Source: Solobacterium sp. (lineage in GTDB: Bacteria; Bacillota_I; Bacilli_A; Erysipelotrichales; Erysipelotrichaceae). From it: a stretch of DNA of 54,944 bases. Location of the stretch: positions 1 through 54,944 of the forward strand of contig JAILCN010000094.1 of assembly GCA_024680365.1 (NCBI GenBank), in the 5' to 3' direction. The position numbers were made by a program, and so were the translations under genes. The notes below the pieces were generated by a model. The model was given only the letters and a program-made list of their open reading frames with translations, made no database searches and was not told the DNA's origin. Positions 17,329 to 26,299 of this stretch are shown piece by piece. Each line of letters starts with the position of its first letter. The stretch's first letter is position 1.

Positions 17329-17394
17329 CTTTCTTCTTCTACCTCTTAATATCTAAACGTGTTCACTTTTCACTCTGTATATTCAAACGTACCT

Positions 17395-17423
17395 ATTCTA
17401 TCACAAGACATTTAGAAAAGAAA
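17395..17423 (-). promoter_or_regulatory. Candidate extended -10 promoter of pnp
   Basis: Minus strand TGATAGAAT (-10 TAGAAT at 17400-17395 with TG one base before). The matching -35, TTTCTT (17423-17418), is poor. The start would be near 17388, leaving a leader of about 60 nt with a direct repeat. Confidence 0.4.
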
Positions 17424-17428
17424 CAAAT

Positions 17429-17448
17429 AAAAAAGCCCCGGAGGGCTT
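17429..17448 (-). terminator. Intrinsic terminator after desulfoferrodoxin gene
   Basis: AAGCCC (17448-17443) pairs with GGGCTT (17438-17433) over a 4-nt loop, with a T run on the minus strand, just after the stop of the gene. Confidence 0.8.
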
Positions 17449-17455
17449 CCTGTAA

Positions 17456-17833
17456 TTATGCTTCTGTCTTCCAGAGACCATGCAGATTGCAGTATGCATA
17501 AACCGCGATCACAGGCTCTTCGGCATAGAAATCAGCTGCCGGTTTGTCACCAGGATTGAGATATGCAATACGGAATCCTGTTTCTGTCTGCAGGGCAATG
17601 AATTCGATGTAATGCGCTTCGATCATCGGATGGTCAACTGCTCCGACAGTAACAGTGATCTTGTTTCCTTCTCTTGTTACGACAGGAACATGCTTTTCCT
17701 GGGCAGCATCTGTTGTGTTTGCAGTCAGAACTTCCATCGCTTCACCGCAGCATTTTGTCGGGCATGCAGAATCTTTCAGGATCACGGCGATTTTTCCGCA
17801 CTGAGCACATTTGACAATTTTAAGATTTTCCAT
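17456..17833 (-). CDS. Desulfoferrodoxin (superoxide reductase, two-iron type)
   Basis: Reduces superoxide to hydrogen peroxide without producing oxygen, a protective enzyme typical of anaerobes. The 125-residue protein has the desulforedoxin-like centre I cysteines C9, C12, C28 and C29, and the catalytic centre II ligands H48 (in EKHVPV), H68, H74, C115 and H118 (in CNLHGLW). The conserved Glu-Lys pair before H48 is present. It is a single-gene unit with its own promoter and terminator between pnp and the ABC exporter genes, with an AAGGAGATG ribosome site. Confidence 0.93.
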   Translation of the reverse strand: MENLKIVKCAQCGKIAVILKDSACPTKCCGEAMEVLTANTTDAAQEKHVPVVTREGNKITVTVGAVDHPMIEAHYIEFIALQTETGFRIAYLNPGDKPAADFYAEEPVIAVYAYCNLHGLWKTEA

Positions 17834-17855
17834 AGTTCATCTCCTTGTTACTTCC

Positions 17856-17884
17856 ATTATGATTGATTCCTCATTCTTTTTCAA
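17856..17884 (-). promoter_or_regulatory. Promoter of the desulfoferrodoxin gene
   Basis: Minus strand TTGAAA (17884-17879), a 17-bp spacer and CATAAT (17861-17856). The -35 begins at the base right after the stop codon of the upstream permease gene. Confidence 0.7.
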
Positions 17885-20800
17885 TCATTCCACGCTTTTC
17901 AGGCTTTCGACCATCTTGATATTCACAAGCTTCTTCGCCATGAACAGATTGACCAGGAGTCCGAACACGACCGTCAGCACCGTTGCCTGAATGAAGCTCG
18001 CCGGCAGGATGCTCCGGCCGAACATGATATAGTCCATTTCCACCATCCGCATGATGTAATGATGCAGAAGATTGCCCAGCGGCAGGCCGGCCAGGGCGCC
18101 GATCATCGTCAGGATGTTGTTTTCTTTATAGATATAGTTTCTGACCTCACGCTGACGGAAGCCGAGTACTTTGAGCGTCGCGATCTCACGCTGACGTTCG
18201 CTGATATTGACATTGATCAGATTGCCCAGTACGACAAAGGCAAGCGACATGGATGAAATGATCAGCGTCCAGACGATCAGATCCAGGCTCTTTACCATGG
18301 TATTGAAGTTGTTCAGAGTCTCATCAAAGAATTCAATTCCGGTCACATGTTCCAGATTGACGATCCGCTCCTGCATCTTTCTGGTGTCTTCCATGTCTGT
18401 GCTGATCAGGAAAGTGCATTTATCAGGCATCTTTCCGGTCAGCATCCGGTAATACGCTTCACTGATAAATGCGTAATGACGGATATACATTTCCGTAACA
18501 GCCGCGATCTTTACCTCCCGGTAAATACCGTCGGTATCTTCCATCCGGAACGTATCCCCTGCTTTGACTTTCATATTCTCAGACAGTTTCTCGGAAATGA
18601 TCACACCGTCATCTGACAGAGCCAGTTCTTTCTTTCCGATCCGCGTCCGCAGATCATATGCTTTTGCCAGTTCCGCATTGTCCTTAAAGATCTCTACACT
18701 GACGGTCTCACTGAGGGTACTGTCAGGGCCGTATGCCTTGGCGCTGTAGGAATCGCAGCGGACTACACTGCTGATTTCCGGATCCTTCTTCAGGGTCTCC
18801 AGCAGAGCTGCTTCTTCCGCAGCCGTCCCTTCCGCGGCAGCCGCGCCGCTGTATCTGTAGATATCATAGAACTGAATATCGACCATGTTGTTGATGGAAT
18901 CGCGGATCCCGAATCCGGTGACAAGCAGCGCTGTGCATCCGGCAACACCGGACACCGTCATTGCGAACCGTTTCTTGTAGCGGAACAGGTTCCGCAGCGT
19001 CACCTTCCAGGTAAATGAGAATCGTTTCCAGAGGAACGTGATCCGTTCAATCAAAAGATTCTTGCCAAGCTTCGGTGCTTTCGGACGCATCAGCTGCGAG
19101 GGAACGTCGCCGGTATCGCTGCTGCAGGCATACCAGGTCGTAAACAGCATGGCGGCAAGGAATGTGACTGTTGTAAACGCGACAAGCTTCCACGGCACAA
19201 ACAGCAGCATATCCGGCAGCACGTACATCATCTTCCATGTGTTGTATATGATGTACGGGAAGATCAGAAGGCCGAGGACCGTTCCGGCTATGGATCCGGT
19301 CACGGTCGCCAGTCCTGCGTAGATCAGGTACTTTCCGGCACACTGCATTCTTGTATATCCAAGCGCCCGCAGAATGCCGATCTCGCCTCTCTGCTCATCG
19401 ACCATGCGCGTCATTGTCGTCAGGCACACCAGGGCAGCGACAAGGATAAAGAAGACCGGGAATACGTTGCCGATCGCTTCCATCTGACTGATCGTATTAT
19501 CGTATGTAACAGTCGCGTAATGCGACTTACGGTCAAGGACTGTCCATTCCGGATCATCCATATCATCGATCTGCTGTCTGGCGTCTGCCAGTTCCTGTCT
19601 GGCTTTTTCAAGCTCTTCCAGACCTTCTTCTTTTGCTTTTTCCAGCTTTTCTCTGCCGTCTGCCAGTTCTTTTTTTGCGTCGCGGATGATCTTTTCGTTT
19701 CTTCTGACTTCCTTCCATCCGCTGTCGATCTTCGCGCGGGCTTCTCTGATCTTCCTTTCCAGCGTCTTCAGTCCGTCTTCTGCGGCTTTCCTGCCTTCCT
19801 CCAGCTGCTTTCTTGCGTCGTCCAGCTGTTTCTGGCCTTCTTCGATCTGTCTCAGCCCGTCATTGATCTTCTTCAGGGTGTCTTCCAGTTCTTTTTTCTG
19901 TTTTTTCAAAGAAGCGATCTCGGAAGGCAGATCCGCAAGATCGATCGTATCGAGCGCTTCCAGGATCAGATCTCCTTCTGTCCCGAGCTCTTCGGCGAGC
20001 TGACCGGCTTCATCTGTCATCTCATTGATTTTCCGGATCAGATCACTGACTGTATCTGTATCGCTCATGCCAAGCGCTTCGATCAGCTCCGCACTTTCCG
20101 GCATGATCTCTTTCAGTTCTTTCAGAGAGAGATCGGGATCCTGACCGGCAAGCTGTTCTGCGGCATCGTTCATTTTGCTGATCTGTTCACGGGCATTTCT
20201 GATCTCTTCCTGTATCGTGTTGTAACGGCTGTACTGTTCTTCCAGTTTTTCCAGTCTCTCATCGATCGTTTTCAGCTGTGCCTGCAGCTCACGGATCTGC
20301 TTTTCATAGGGCTCTTTTTCTTTCATCAGCTCTTCCAGCTGTCTGTTCACTTCGTCCCGTTCCGCGTTCAGCTCATCGATCGTTTTCCGGAAGGCTTCCG
20401 CCCTGCTTTCACCATCCGCGTCATTCTGAAGAACATCTGTCAGTTTTCTGACAAGGTCTTCGACAGAATCCTTTTCACTCAGTCCCAGCGCAGTCATCAG
20501 ACTTTTCATCCGGCTGTCTCCGGCAAGTTCGGAAAGCGGCGTATCGCGTGATGTTTTATGCAGATCGCGGATCACCTGCTGGATGGATCGGATATCATCT
20601 TCTGACAGATCAAATACGGAACTGGCCGTACGGATCGCCGCCGACAGTTCTTCCAGCATTTTCACTGCGCTGTCAAGCTGGGCAATACCGTCTTTGATCT
20701 CAGGGATATGACCGGCTCCTTCTTCTGCTTCTTTTCGGGCACTGTCCAGTTCCTTCTGTGATTTTCTGATCTCCTGATCGCCTCTGCGGATCTCTTCCCG

Positions 20801-21802
20801 GGCATCTGCGATCTGGGCTTTTCCTTTTTTATATTCACTGTCGACTGTCTTTTCAGAGTCCTTCAGCTGTTTCTTGGCGGCAGCGATCTCCTTTTCACCG
20901 TCCCGCAGATCTTTTTCTCCCTGTCTGAGTTCTTTTTCCCCTTTGGCGATCTCTTCATTATATTTCCTGACGCCGTCTTCGTATTCGGCATGTCCTTCGG
21001 CATATGCTTCTTCCGCGTCATTTTTCAGTTTCGTATACCGCTGCTTCTGCTGGGATTCTGACAGCGTCTCGACCTTCATCCTGATCTCTTCCGCGTAATC
21101 AAAATACGCGTTGGAAAAAGCGTCAAAAGCTTCGCCGTTCTCTGTCAGCAGACTGATCTCCAGATAGCAGTCGCTGTCAAACGCTTCTTCCGGAACATAC
21201 AGATAAGTACGGATATACTGGTTGCTGAGGGTGCTGTTTTCCTTTGTCAGATTCAGATACAGCGGTGTATCCACGTTTCCGACAACCGTCACTTCCCTGA
21301 CTTTCAGCATTTCATTTTCACTGCCGTCCGGCATCGTCAGAAGAACTTTGCTGCCGATAGGAAATCCCGGTTCCAGCGTCGTGCCAGCTTCAGCGAGCGC
21401 TTCATTCTCATTCAGAGGCATCCTGCCTTCCCGCAGCACAAAACTGTTCAGTGTACTGTCTGAACGGTAGGAATGCACTCTTGTGACAAAGGTCAGATTT
21501 TCGCTGCTTCCCATCACGTCAGTAAAGTAGGCTCCTTCGGCGGTCCGGACACCTTCACAGTTTCTCACGGCATTCAGATCATCCTCGTCAAAGCCGTAAT
21601 TGGAGTAGATCGTGATGTCCTTCATTGCGGTCTGATCCATATACTGATCAACGCTGGCATCCATTACAAGGGACGAAGAGGAAACACCTACAAAAAACGC
21701 CACACCTAAAGTCACGATCGCAGTGATCGCGAAAAATCTTCCTTTGGTCTGGCGTATCAGCCGTAATATGTTTTTCAGCAGTGTATGCGGTATTTTCACC
21801 AT
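17885..21802 (-). CDS. Large FtsX-like ABC permease with long extracellular coiled coil
   Basis: A 1305-residue membrane subunit of a type VII (MacB/FtsX-like) ABC exporter. The first membrane segment is at about 21-43. A mixed domain (about 45-240) is followed by a Lys/Glu/Gln-rich coiled-coil region (about 245-745), then FtsX segments from about 775 to 890, another membrane segment near 945-965, and a second FtsX unit at the C-terminus (about 1190-1300). The loop placement suggests the coiled coil is outside the cell. Within it a short helical module recurs about three times. The ATPase gene overlaps it by 7 bp upstream. The transported substrate cannot be named; mechanotransmission at the wall is possible, as for MacB and FtsX. 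Confidence 0.85.
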   Translation of the reverse strand: MVKIPHTLLKNILRLIRQTKGRFFAITAIVTLGVAFFVGVSSSSLVMDASVDQYMDQTAMKDITIYSNYGFDEDDLNAVRNCEGVRTAEGAYFTDVMGSSENLTFVTRVHSYRSDSTLNSFVLREGRMPLNENEALAEAGTTLEPGFPIGSKVLLTMPDGSENEMLKVREVTVVGNVDTPLYLNLTKENSTLSNQYIRTYLYVPEEAFDSDCYLEISLLTENGEAFDAFSNAYFDYAEEIRMKVETLSESQQKQRYTKLKNDAEEAYAEGHAEYEDGVRKYNEEIAKGEKELRQGEKDLRDGEKEIAAAKKQLKDSEKTVDSEYKKGKAQIADAREEIRRGDQEIRKSQKELDSARKEAEEGAGHIPEIKDGIAQLDSAVKMLEELSAAIRTASSVFDLSEDDIRSIQQVIRDLHKTSRDTPLSELAGDSRMKSLMTALGLSEKDSVEDLVRKLTDVLQNDADGESRAEAFRKTIDELNAERDEVNRQLEELMKEKEPYEKQIRELQAQLKTIDERLEKLEEQYSRYNTIQEEIRNAREQISKMNDAAEQLAGQDPDLSLKELKEIMPESAELIEALGMSDTDTVSDLIRKINEMTDEAGQLAEELGTEGDLILEALDTIDLADLPSEIASLKKQKKELEDTLKKINDGLRQIEEGQKQLDDARKQLEEGRKAAEDGLKTLERKIREARAKIDSGWKEVRRNEKIIRDAKKELADGREKLEKAKEEGLEELEKARQELADARQQIDDMDDPEWTVLDRKSHYATVTYDNTISQMEAIGNVFPVFFILVAALVCLTTMTRMVDEQRGEIGILRALGYTRMQCAGKYLIYAGLATVTGSIAGTVLGLLIFPYIIYNTWKMMYVLPDMLLFVPWKLVAFTTVTFLAAMLFTTWYACSSDTGDVPSQLMRPKAPKLGKNLLIERITFLWKRFSFTWKVTLRNLFRYKKRFAMTVSGVAGCTALLVTGFGIRDSINNMVDIQFYDIYRYSGAAAAEGTAAEEAALLETLKKDPEISSVVRCDSYSAKAYGPDSTLSETVSVEIFKDNAELAKAYDLRTRIGKKELALSDDGVIISEKLSENMKVKAGDTFRMEDTDGIYREVKIAAVTEMYIRHYAFISEAYYRMLTGKMPDKCTFLISTDMEDTRKMQERIVNLEHVTGIEFFDETLNNFNTMVKSLDLIVWTLIISSMSLAFVVLGNLINVNISERQREIATLKVLGFRQREVRNYIYKENNILTMIGALAGLPLGNLLHHYIMRMVEMDYIMFGRSILPASFIQATVLTVVFGLLVNLFMAKKLVNIKMVESLKSVE

Positions 21803-22497
21803 TCGATCTCCGAAATATCAGCCGGATGCTCATTGATCTCTTCACTGACGACCTTGCCGCTTTTGATGCGGAAGACTTTGTCGCCCATCGGACAGATCGC
21901 AAGATTATGGGTGATGACAACGACCGTCATGCCGAACTGTTTTGACATGTCCTGCAGCAGCTTCAGGATCTGCTTGCCGGTCACATAGTCAAGCGCTCCG
22001 GTCGGTTCGTCACAAAGCAGAAGCTTGGGATTTTTGGCAAGCGCCCTGGCAATGGCAACGCGCTGCTGTTCGCCGCCGGACAGCTGGGACGGAAAGTTGT
22101 TCATTCTTTCGCCAAGTCCGACCTGTTCCAGCACTTTACGCGGATCCAGGGGATCCCGGCAGATCTCCGTAGCCAGTTCGACATTCTCCAGGGCAGTCAG
22201 ATTCTGTACGAGATTATAGAACTGAAACACAAAGCCGATGTCAAAGCGGCGGTAGTCGGTCAGCTGACGTTCGCTCATCTGATCGACCCGCACGCCATCC
22301 ACAGAAACAATGCCTTCTGAAGCGGTATCCATGCCTCCGAGTATATTGAGAATGGTGCTCTTGCCGGCGCCGCTTGCTCCGGCAACGATCACAAACTGTC
22401 CTTTTTCAATGGAAAAATCCACGCCCGCCAGAGCGTGTATGTCTACTTCACCGACGTGATACGTTTTCCTGACTTCCTTAAACTCAATATAGCTCAT
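21796..22497 (-). CDS. ABC transporter ATP-binding protein, MacB/LolD type
   Basis: ATPase partner of the large permease downstream. The 233-residue protein has Walker [10 protein letters not shown] (about 36-44), the Q-loop region FVFQFYN, signature [15 protein letters not shown], Walker [13 protein letters not shown] and the H-loop VVITHN. This set is typical of the exporter ATPases that pair with FtsX-type permeases. The C-terminus ([13 protein letters not shown]) overlaps the permease start by 7 bp, so the two should be made together. The ribosome site before its ATG is weak (GGGAAAAT). Confidence 0.93.
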   Translation of the reverse strand: MSYIEFKEVRKTYHVGEVDIHALAGVDFSIEKGQFVIVAGASGAGKSTILNILGGMDTASEGIVSVDGVRVDQMSERQLTDYRRFDIGFVFQFYNLVQNLTALENVELATEICRDPLDPRKVLEQVGLGERMNNFPSQLSGGEQQRVAIARALAKNPKLLLCDEPTGALDYVTGKQILKLLQDMSKQFGMTVVVITHNLAICPMGDKVFRIKSGKVVSEEINEHPADISEIEW

Positions 22498-22511
22498 ATT
22501 TTCCCATCCGC

Positions 22512-22540
22512 ATCATAATGGATTCATTCTTTAAAAACAA
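22512..22540 (-). promoter_or_regulatory. Candidate promoter of the ABC exporter operon
   Basis: Minus strand TTGTTT (22540-22535), a 17-bp spacer and TATGAT (22517-22512), between the rpsO terminator and the ATPase start. Confidence 0.5.
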
Positions 22541-22553
22541 TGTCCCAATTCTT

Positions 22554-22582
22554 AAAAAAAACATATCTTTTCGATATGTTTT
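22554..22582 (-). terminator. Intrinsic terminator of rpsO
   Basis: A perfect 10-bp stem AAAACATATC/GATATGTTTT (22582-22573 with 22567-22558), a 5-nt loop and a following T run on the minus strand, a few bases after the rpsO stop. Confidence 0.85.
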
Positions 22583-22588
22583 CCCTGA

Positions 22589-22855
22589 TTACTTTCTCAG
22601 TCCGAGGCTTGTGATCAGATCGCGGTAGCGGTTGATATCCTTCTTCTTGAGGTATTCAAGCATCTGCTTTCTGCGGCCGACCATCTTCAGAAGACCACGG
22701 TTGGAGGAATAGTCCTTCTTGTTAGCCTTCATGTGTTCTGTCAGCGCATTGATCTGAGCTGTCAGAAGAGCAACCTGTACTTCAGCGGAACCTGTGTCGC
22801 CCTCTTTGCGTCCGTACTGCTTTGTGATTTCAGCAATCTTTTCTTTTGTTAACAT
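22589..22855 (-). CDS. rpsO: 30S ribosomal protein S15
   Basis: The 88-residue protein binds the three-way junction of helices 20, 21 and 22 of 16S rRNA and is an early central-domain assembly protein. Family features are visible throughout: [33 protein letters not shown] and [14 protein letters not shown]. The ribosome site GAGGAG is close to the ATG. It is a single-gene unit with its own promoter, terminator and a structured leader. rpsO next to pnp is common in bacteria, but here the ABC exporter and desulfoferrodoxin genes separate them. Confidence 0.97.
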   Translation of the reverse strand: MLTKEKIAEITKQYGRKEGDTGSAEVQVALLTAQINALTEHMKANKKDYSSNRGLLKMVGRRKQMLEYLKKKDINRYRDLITSLGLRK

Positions 22856-22881
22856 TTTTTTCTCCTCTTTCTTTCATGTCA

Positions 22882-22928
22882 TTTCAGACCGAGAGTACCG
22901 CTGAGGATGCGAATATCCCAGACTGAAA
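22882..22928 (-). promoter_or_regulatory. Candidate structured leader of rpsO (possible S15 autoregulation site)
   Basis: On the minus strand TTTCAG (22928-22923) can pair with CTGAAA (22887-22882), enclosing a GGAT/ATCC hairpin (22918-22915 with 22908-22905) and a further unpaired or weakly paired arm. This resembles a junction-type fold. S15 represses its own mRNA through several unrelated leader structures in different bacteria. The match to a known leader class has not been tested. Confidence 0.35.
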
Positions 22929-22936
22929 GCTTATAT

Positions 22937-22965
22937 ACAATACCATTTTCCTTTACAGGAATCAA
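22937..22965 (-). promoter_or_regulatory. Candidate promoter of rpsO
   Basis: Minus strand TTGATT (22965-22960), a 17-bp spacer and TATTGT (22942-22937). The -10 is imperfect; overlapping TATATA is an alternative. Confidence 0.4.
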
Positions 22966-22971
22966 GGGTAT

Positions 22972-23334
22972 TCATGCATTGAGATACATGATCAGACGGT
23001 AGATCTCAATGCCGATCCTGATCACCGCAAGAGCGATGCCGCCGCATGCCGCATAGAATTCTTTGTTGCGGACACCTTTCAGCTTCACCATGGCCCCGAT
23101 GCCGAGACCCAGTGCGATCAGGCCGATGATGCCCATATAGTCCACAAGGATGGACAGGATGCCGAACGCCAGTGAATAATACGCCAGCATCATGATGCCG
23201 CTGCGCTCTGCTTTTTTCTTTCTGAAGTTTTCCTGTTTTTCATATTCCTCCATCAGCGCTTTTTTCTCTTCTTCCATCTGAATGGCGCGGGCGCTGCGCG
23301 GTTTCTGTTTTGATTTCTTCAGTTTCTGAGCCAT
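22972..23334 (-). CDS. Small membrane protein, unknown function
   Basis: A 120-residue protein. Residues 1-45 are strongly basic and then charged helical (Lys/Arg/Glu), followed by two close membrane segments (about 47-66 and 68-85) and a third near the C-terminus (about 94-117). This resembles DUF4190-type small membrane proteins in layout, but I cannot assign a family. It has a GTGAGGT ribosome site and a good promoter overlapping the end of hemW, so it may be expressed on its own. Confidence 0.65.
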   Translation of the reverse strand: MAQKLKKSKQKPRSARAIQMEEEKKALMEEYEKQENFRKKKAERSGIMMLAYYSLAFGILSILVDYMGIIGLIALGLGIGAMVKLKGVRNKEFYAACGGIALAVIRIGIEIYRLIMYLNA

Positions 23335-23356
23335 AAATGTACCTCACATGTTTCTG

Positions 23357-23385
23357 ATTGTACCATCACGCAATCATGCATTCAA
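23357..23385 (-). promoter_or_regulatory. Promoter of the small membrane protein gene
   Basis: Minus strand TTGAAT (23385-23380), a 17-bp spacer and TACAAT (23362-23357). The TGA inside TTGAAT (23384-23382) is the hemW stop codon. Confidence 0.65.
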
Positions 23386-24494
23386 TCAAGAAATTCAACA
23401 AGCACGCTGTTGAGGATCGCATACCCTCTGGGCGTGCATCTGAGAGATCCGTCCCGGCATTCGATCAGTCCCTTTGCTGTAAGTGACTGTTCCGCTTCAC
23501 CGTATGCTTCGGAGAATGTGATCCCGAAGCGTTCCCGGAAGACATCCAGAGAGATGCCTTCTTTCAGCCGCAGACCCATCATCAGCGTTTCCATCATCTG
23601 ATCACGCTCACTCAGCTCTGTCACGGTTTCTCTTCTGCCCGGTTCTTCCAGATATTCTTTCAGATTCTTCGTGATGTCATAGCGGATGCCGTTTTCTTTT
23701 CCGCTGGCGCCGCAGGAGATGCCGTAAAAGTCATCATAATGCCAGTACGCCAGATTATGCTGAGACTTTTTTCCCTCTCTTGCGAAATTGGAGATCTCAT
23801 ACTGCTCAAATCCCTGTTCCGCAAGATACCGGCAGATCCATTCATACATATCCGCCTCTGTCTCTTCATCGAGCGGAGCATACCCTTTTCTGCCAAACAC
23901 AGTGTTTTCTTCAATGGTCAGAGAATACAGCGACAGATGATCCGGTTCAAAGGACAGAGCCGTCCTGACGGATTCCTGCAGGATCTCCATCGTCTGGCCG
24001 GGCAGTGAATACATCAGATCCAGCGAGATGTTTCTGATCCCGTGATCTCTCAGCAGATCCATGCAGCTGCGGACATCTTCCGCACTGTGTTTTCGGCCCA
24101 TCAGCCTGAGCAGTCCGGGATCATGTGACTGAAATCCGATGCTTGCCCGGTTGACGCCATGCGCTTTGAGAAGCGCAGCTTTTTCTTCATCCAGCGTTTC
24201 CGGATTGATCTCAGCTGTATATTCCTGAACACCGGATACATACGGATCAAGAAGTTCAAGCAGACGTTCCAGCTGACTGTGCTCCAGACACGTCGGTGTG
24301 CCGCCGCCGATATAAACGGTCTTCAGCGCCGGATCGATCTTCCGCATGCGGATCTCTTCCGTCAGAGCGTCCAGCCATCTGCCGGCGTTCTCTCTGCGGT
24401 AGACAGTATGCGTAAAATCACAGTAGGCACAGACCGAGCGGCAGAACGGCACATGCAGATACAGACTTTCCGGAGGTCTGTTATTTCGGTTCAT
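23382..24494 (-). CDS. hemW: Radical SAM heme chaperone HemW (CPO-like)
   Basis: The 370-residue protein belongs to the HemN-like family. Its radical SAM cluster motif is C18-x3-C22-x2-C25 ([14 protein letters not shown]), and GGGTPT and the C-terminal HemN domain follow. It lacks the longer N-terminus of true oxygen-independent coproporphyrinogen oxidase, so it is better called HemW, which binds heme and delivers it to target proteins. No heme synthesis gene is in the window. It overlaps the end of lepA by 14 bp, the lepA-hemW order common in Bacillota. Confidence 0.9.
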   Translation of the reverse strand: MNRNNRPPESLYLHVPFCRSVCAYCDFTHTVYRRENAGRWLDALTEEIRMRKIDPALKTVYIGGGTPTCLEHSQLERLLELLDPYVSGVQEYTAEINPETLDEEKAALLKAHGVNRASIGFQSHDPGLLRLMGRKHSAEDVRSCMDLLRDHGIRNISLDLMYSLPGQTMEILQESVRTALSFEPDHLSLYSLTIEENTVFGRKGYAPLDEETEADMYEWICRYLAEQGFEQYEISNFAREGKKSQHNLAYWHYDDFYGISCGASGKENGIRYDITKNLKEYLEEPGRRETVTELSERDQMMETLMMGLRLKEGISLDVFRERFGITFSEAYGEAEQSLTAKGLIECRDGSLRCTPRGYAILNSVLVEFLD

Positions 24495-26289
24495 CTTCTC
24501 TCGAAAGAACCGACATGAATGCTTCCTGGGGGATCACAACAGATCCGACTTCCTTCATGCGCTTCTTTCCCTCTTTCTGCTTTTCCAGCAGTTTCTTCTT
24601 ACGGGAAATGTCGCCGCCGTAGCACTTCGCAAGAACGTTCTTGCGCAGGGATTTGATATTCGTACGGGCAATGACCTTTCCGCCGATCGCTGCCTGTACA
24701 GGGATCTCAAACTGCTGCTTGGGGATCAGTTCCTTCAGACGGATCGTAATGCCGCTGCCTCTTTTGTATGCGTTGCTGCGGTGAACGATCACCGAGAGTG
24801 CGTCCACATTCTCGCCGTTCAGCAGGATATCCATTTTGACGAGATCTTCCCGCCGGTAGCCGATCAGCTCATAATCCAGGGACGCATATCCCTTTGTGCA
24901 GGATTTCAGACGGTCAAAGAAATCGTAAATGATCTCTGACAGAGGAAGTTCATAGCTGATCATGTTCCGGCCGGCATCAATGACATCCATGGATCTGTAA
25001 ATGCCGCGTTTGTTCTGGCACAGTTCCATGACGGCACCGATGAATTCTTCCTGGACCATGATATCCGCTTTGACATACGGTTCCTCAACATGATCGATGC
25101 GGGTCGCGTCCGGCATTTTCGCCGGGTTGTCGATCGGCACCATGGATCCGTCTTTCAGGTACACATGATAGATGACCGAAGGCGCCGTGCAGATCAGATC
25201 CAGATTGTATTCTCTTTCCAGTCTTTCCTGGACGACATCCATATGCAGAAGACCAAGGAATCCGCAGCGGAAACCAAAGCCAAGCGCCTGCGATGTCTCT
25301 GCTTCATACTGCAGGGAAGCATCATTGAGCTTCAGCTTGTCGAGCGCTTCATGAAGATCTTCATATTTCGCAGCGTCGCTGGGATACAGACCGCAGTACA
25401 CCATCGGATTCAGCCTGCGGTAGCCTTCCAGCGGACTGTCAGCCGGACGTTCCGCATTTGTGACTGTATCGCCGACGCGGACATGCTGGATCGATTTGAT
25501 GCTTGCCGCGAACCAGCCGACGTCGCCCGCTTTCAGCTCACCGACTTTGACTTCCCGGGGATTGCGGATACCGGTCTCCAGAACTTCGTATTTCGCGCCG
25601 GTCGCCATGAAAGAGATCTTGTCGCCGGGACGGATCGTTCCCTGTCTGACACGGATCAGAGCGATAATGCCGCGGTACGGATCATAAAACGAGTCAAACA
25701 CCAGTGCCTGCAGTGGCGCATCCGGATCTCCGGACGGTGCCGGGATCTTATGCACGATCTGTTCCAGTACCTGATGAACGTTTTCACCGGTGCGGGCGCT
25801 GATCAGCGGAGCCTCGCTGCAGTCAAGACCAATAATGTCCTCGATCTCATGGATCGTAACATCCGGTCTGGCATTCATCATGTCAACTTTGTTGATGACG
25901 GGTACGATCTCAAGATCGTTGTCAAGCGCAAGATAGGTATTCGCAAGCGTCTGTGCCTGAACGCCCTGGGTCGCGTCAACGACAAGGACCGCTCCTTCGC
26001 ATGCTGCGAGTGAACGGGAAACTTCATAGGTGAAGTCGACATGACCCGGCGTGTCGATCAGATTGAATGTGTAGTCTTCCCCGTCATCCGCATGGTATTT
26101 CAGGGAAACAGCATTCAGTTTGATGGTAATGCCCCTCTCTCGTTCCAGGTCCATCTCATCCAGCATCTGCGCTTTCATATCTCTTGTCTGGACAGTATCT
26201 GTCATTTCCAGGATCCTGTCCGCAAGTGTCGATTTTCCATGGTCAATATGGGCAATGATGCAGAAATTCCGTATTCTGTTCTGATTCAT
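24481..26289 (-). CDS. lepA: Elongation factor 4 (LepA)
   Basis: Ribosome-associated GTPase related to EF-G, involved in translation under ionic stress and in initiation or 30S maturation. Motifs are [10 protein letters not shown] (G1), RGITIK (G2), DTPGH (G3), NKVD (G4) and SAR (G5), followed by domains II, III and V and the LepA-specific C-terminal domain ([24 protein letters not shown]). I place the start at the ATG at 26289 (602 residues, MNQNRIRNF) because AAGGAG lies 6 nt before it. A TTG six codons upstream gives a longer frame but has no ribosome site. It starts 10 bp after fmt. Confidence 0.96.
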   Translation of the reverse strand: MNQNRIRNFCIIAHIDHGKSTLADRILEMTDTVQTRDMKAQMLDEMDLERERGITIKLNAVSLKYHADDGEDYTFNLIDTPGHVDFTYEVSRSLAACEGAVLVVDATQGVQAQTLANTYLALDNDLEIVPVINKVDMMNARPDVTIHEIEDIIGLDCSEAPLISARTGENVHQVLEQIVHKIPAPSGDPDAPLQALVFDSFYDPYRGIIALIRVRQGTIRPGDKISFMATGAKYEVLETGIRNPREVKVGELKAGDVGWFAASIKSIQHVRVGDTVTNAERPADSPLEGYRRLNPMVYCGLYPSDAAKYEDLHEALDKLKLNDASLQYEAETSQALGFGFRCGFLGLLHMDVVQERLEREYNLDLICTAPSVIYHVYLKDGSMVPIDNPAKMPDATRIDHVEEPYVKADIMVQEEFIGAVMELCQNKRGIYRSMDVIDAGRNMISYELPLSEIIYDFFDRLKSCTKGYASLDYELIGYRREDLVKMDILLNGENVDALSVIVHRSNAYKRGSGITIRLKELIPKQQFEIPVQAAIGGKVIARTNIKSLRKNVLAKCYGGDISRKKKLLEKQKEGKKRMKEVGSVVIPQEAFMSVLSREDEPK

Positions 26290-26299
26290 CTTCTGCTCC

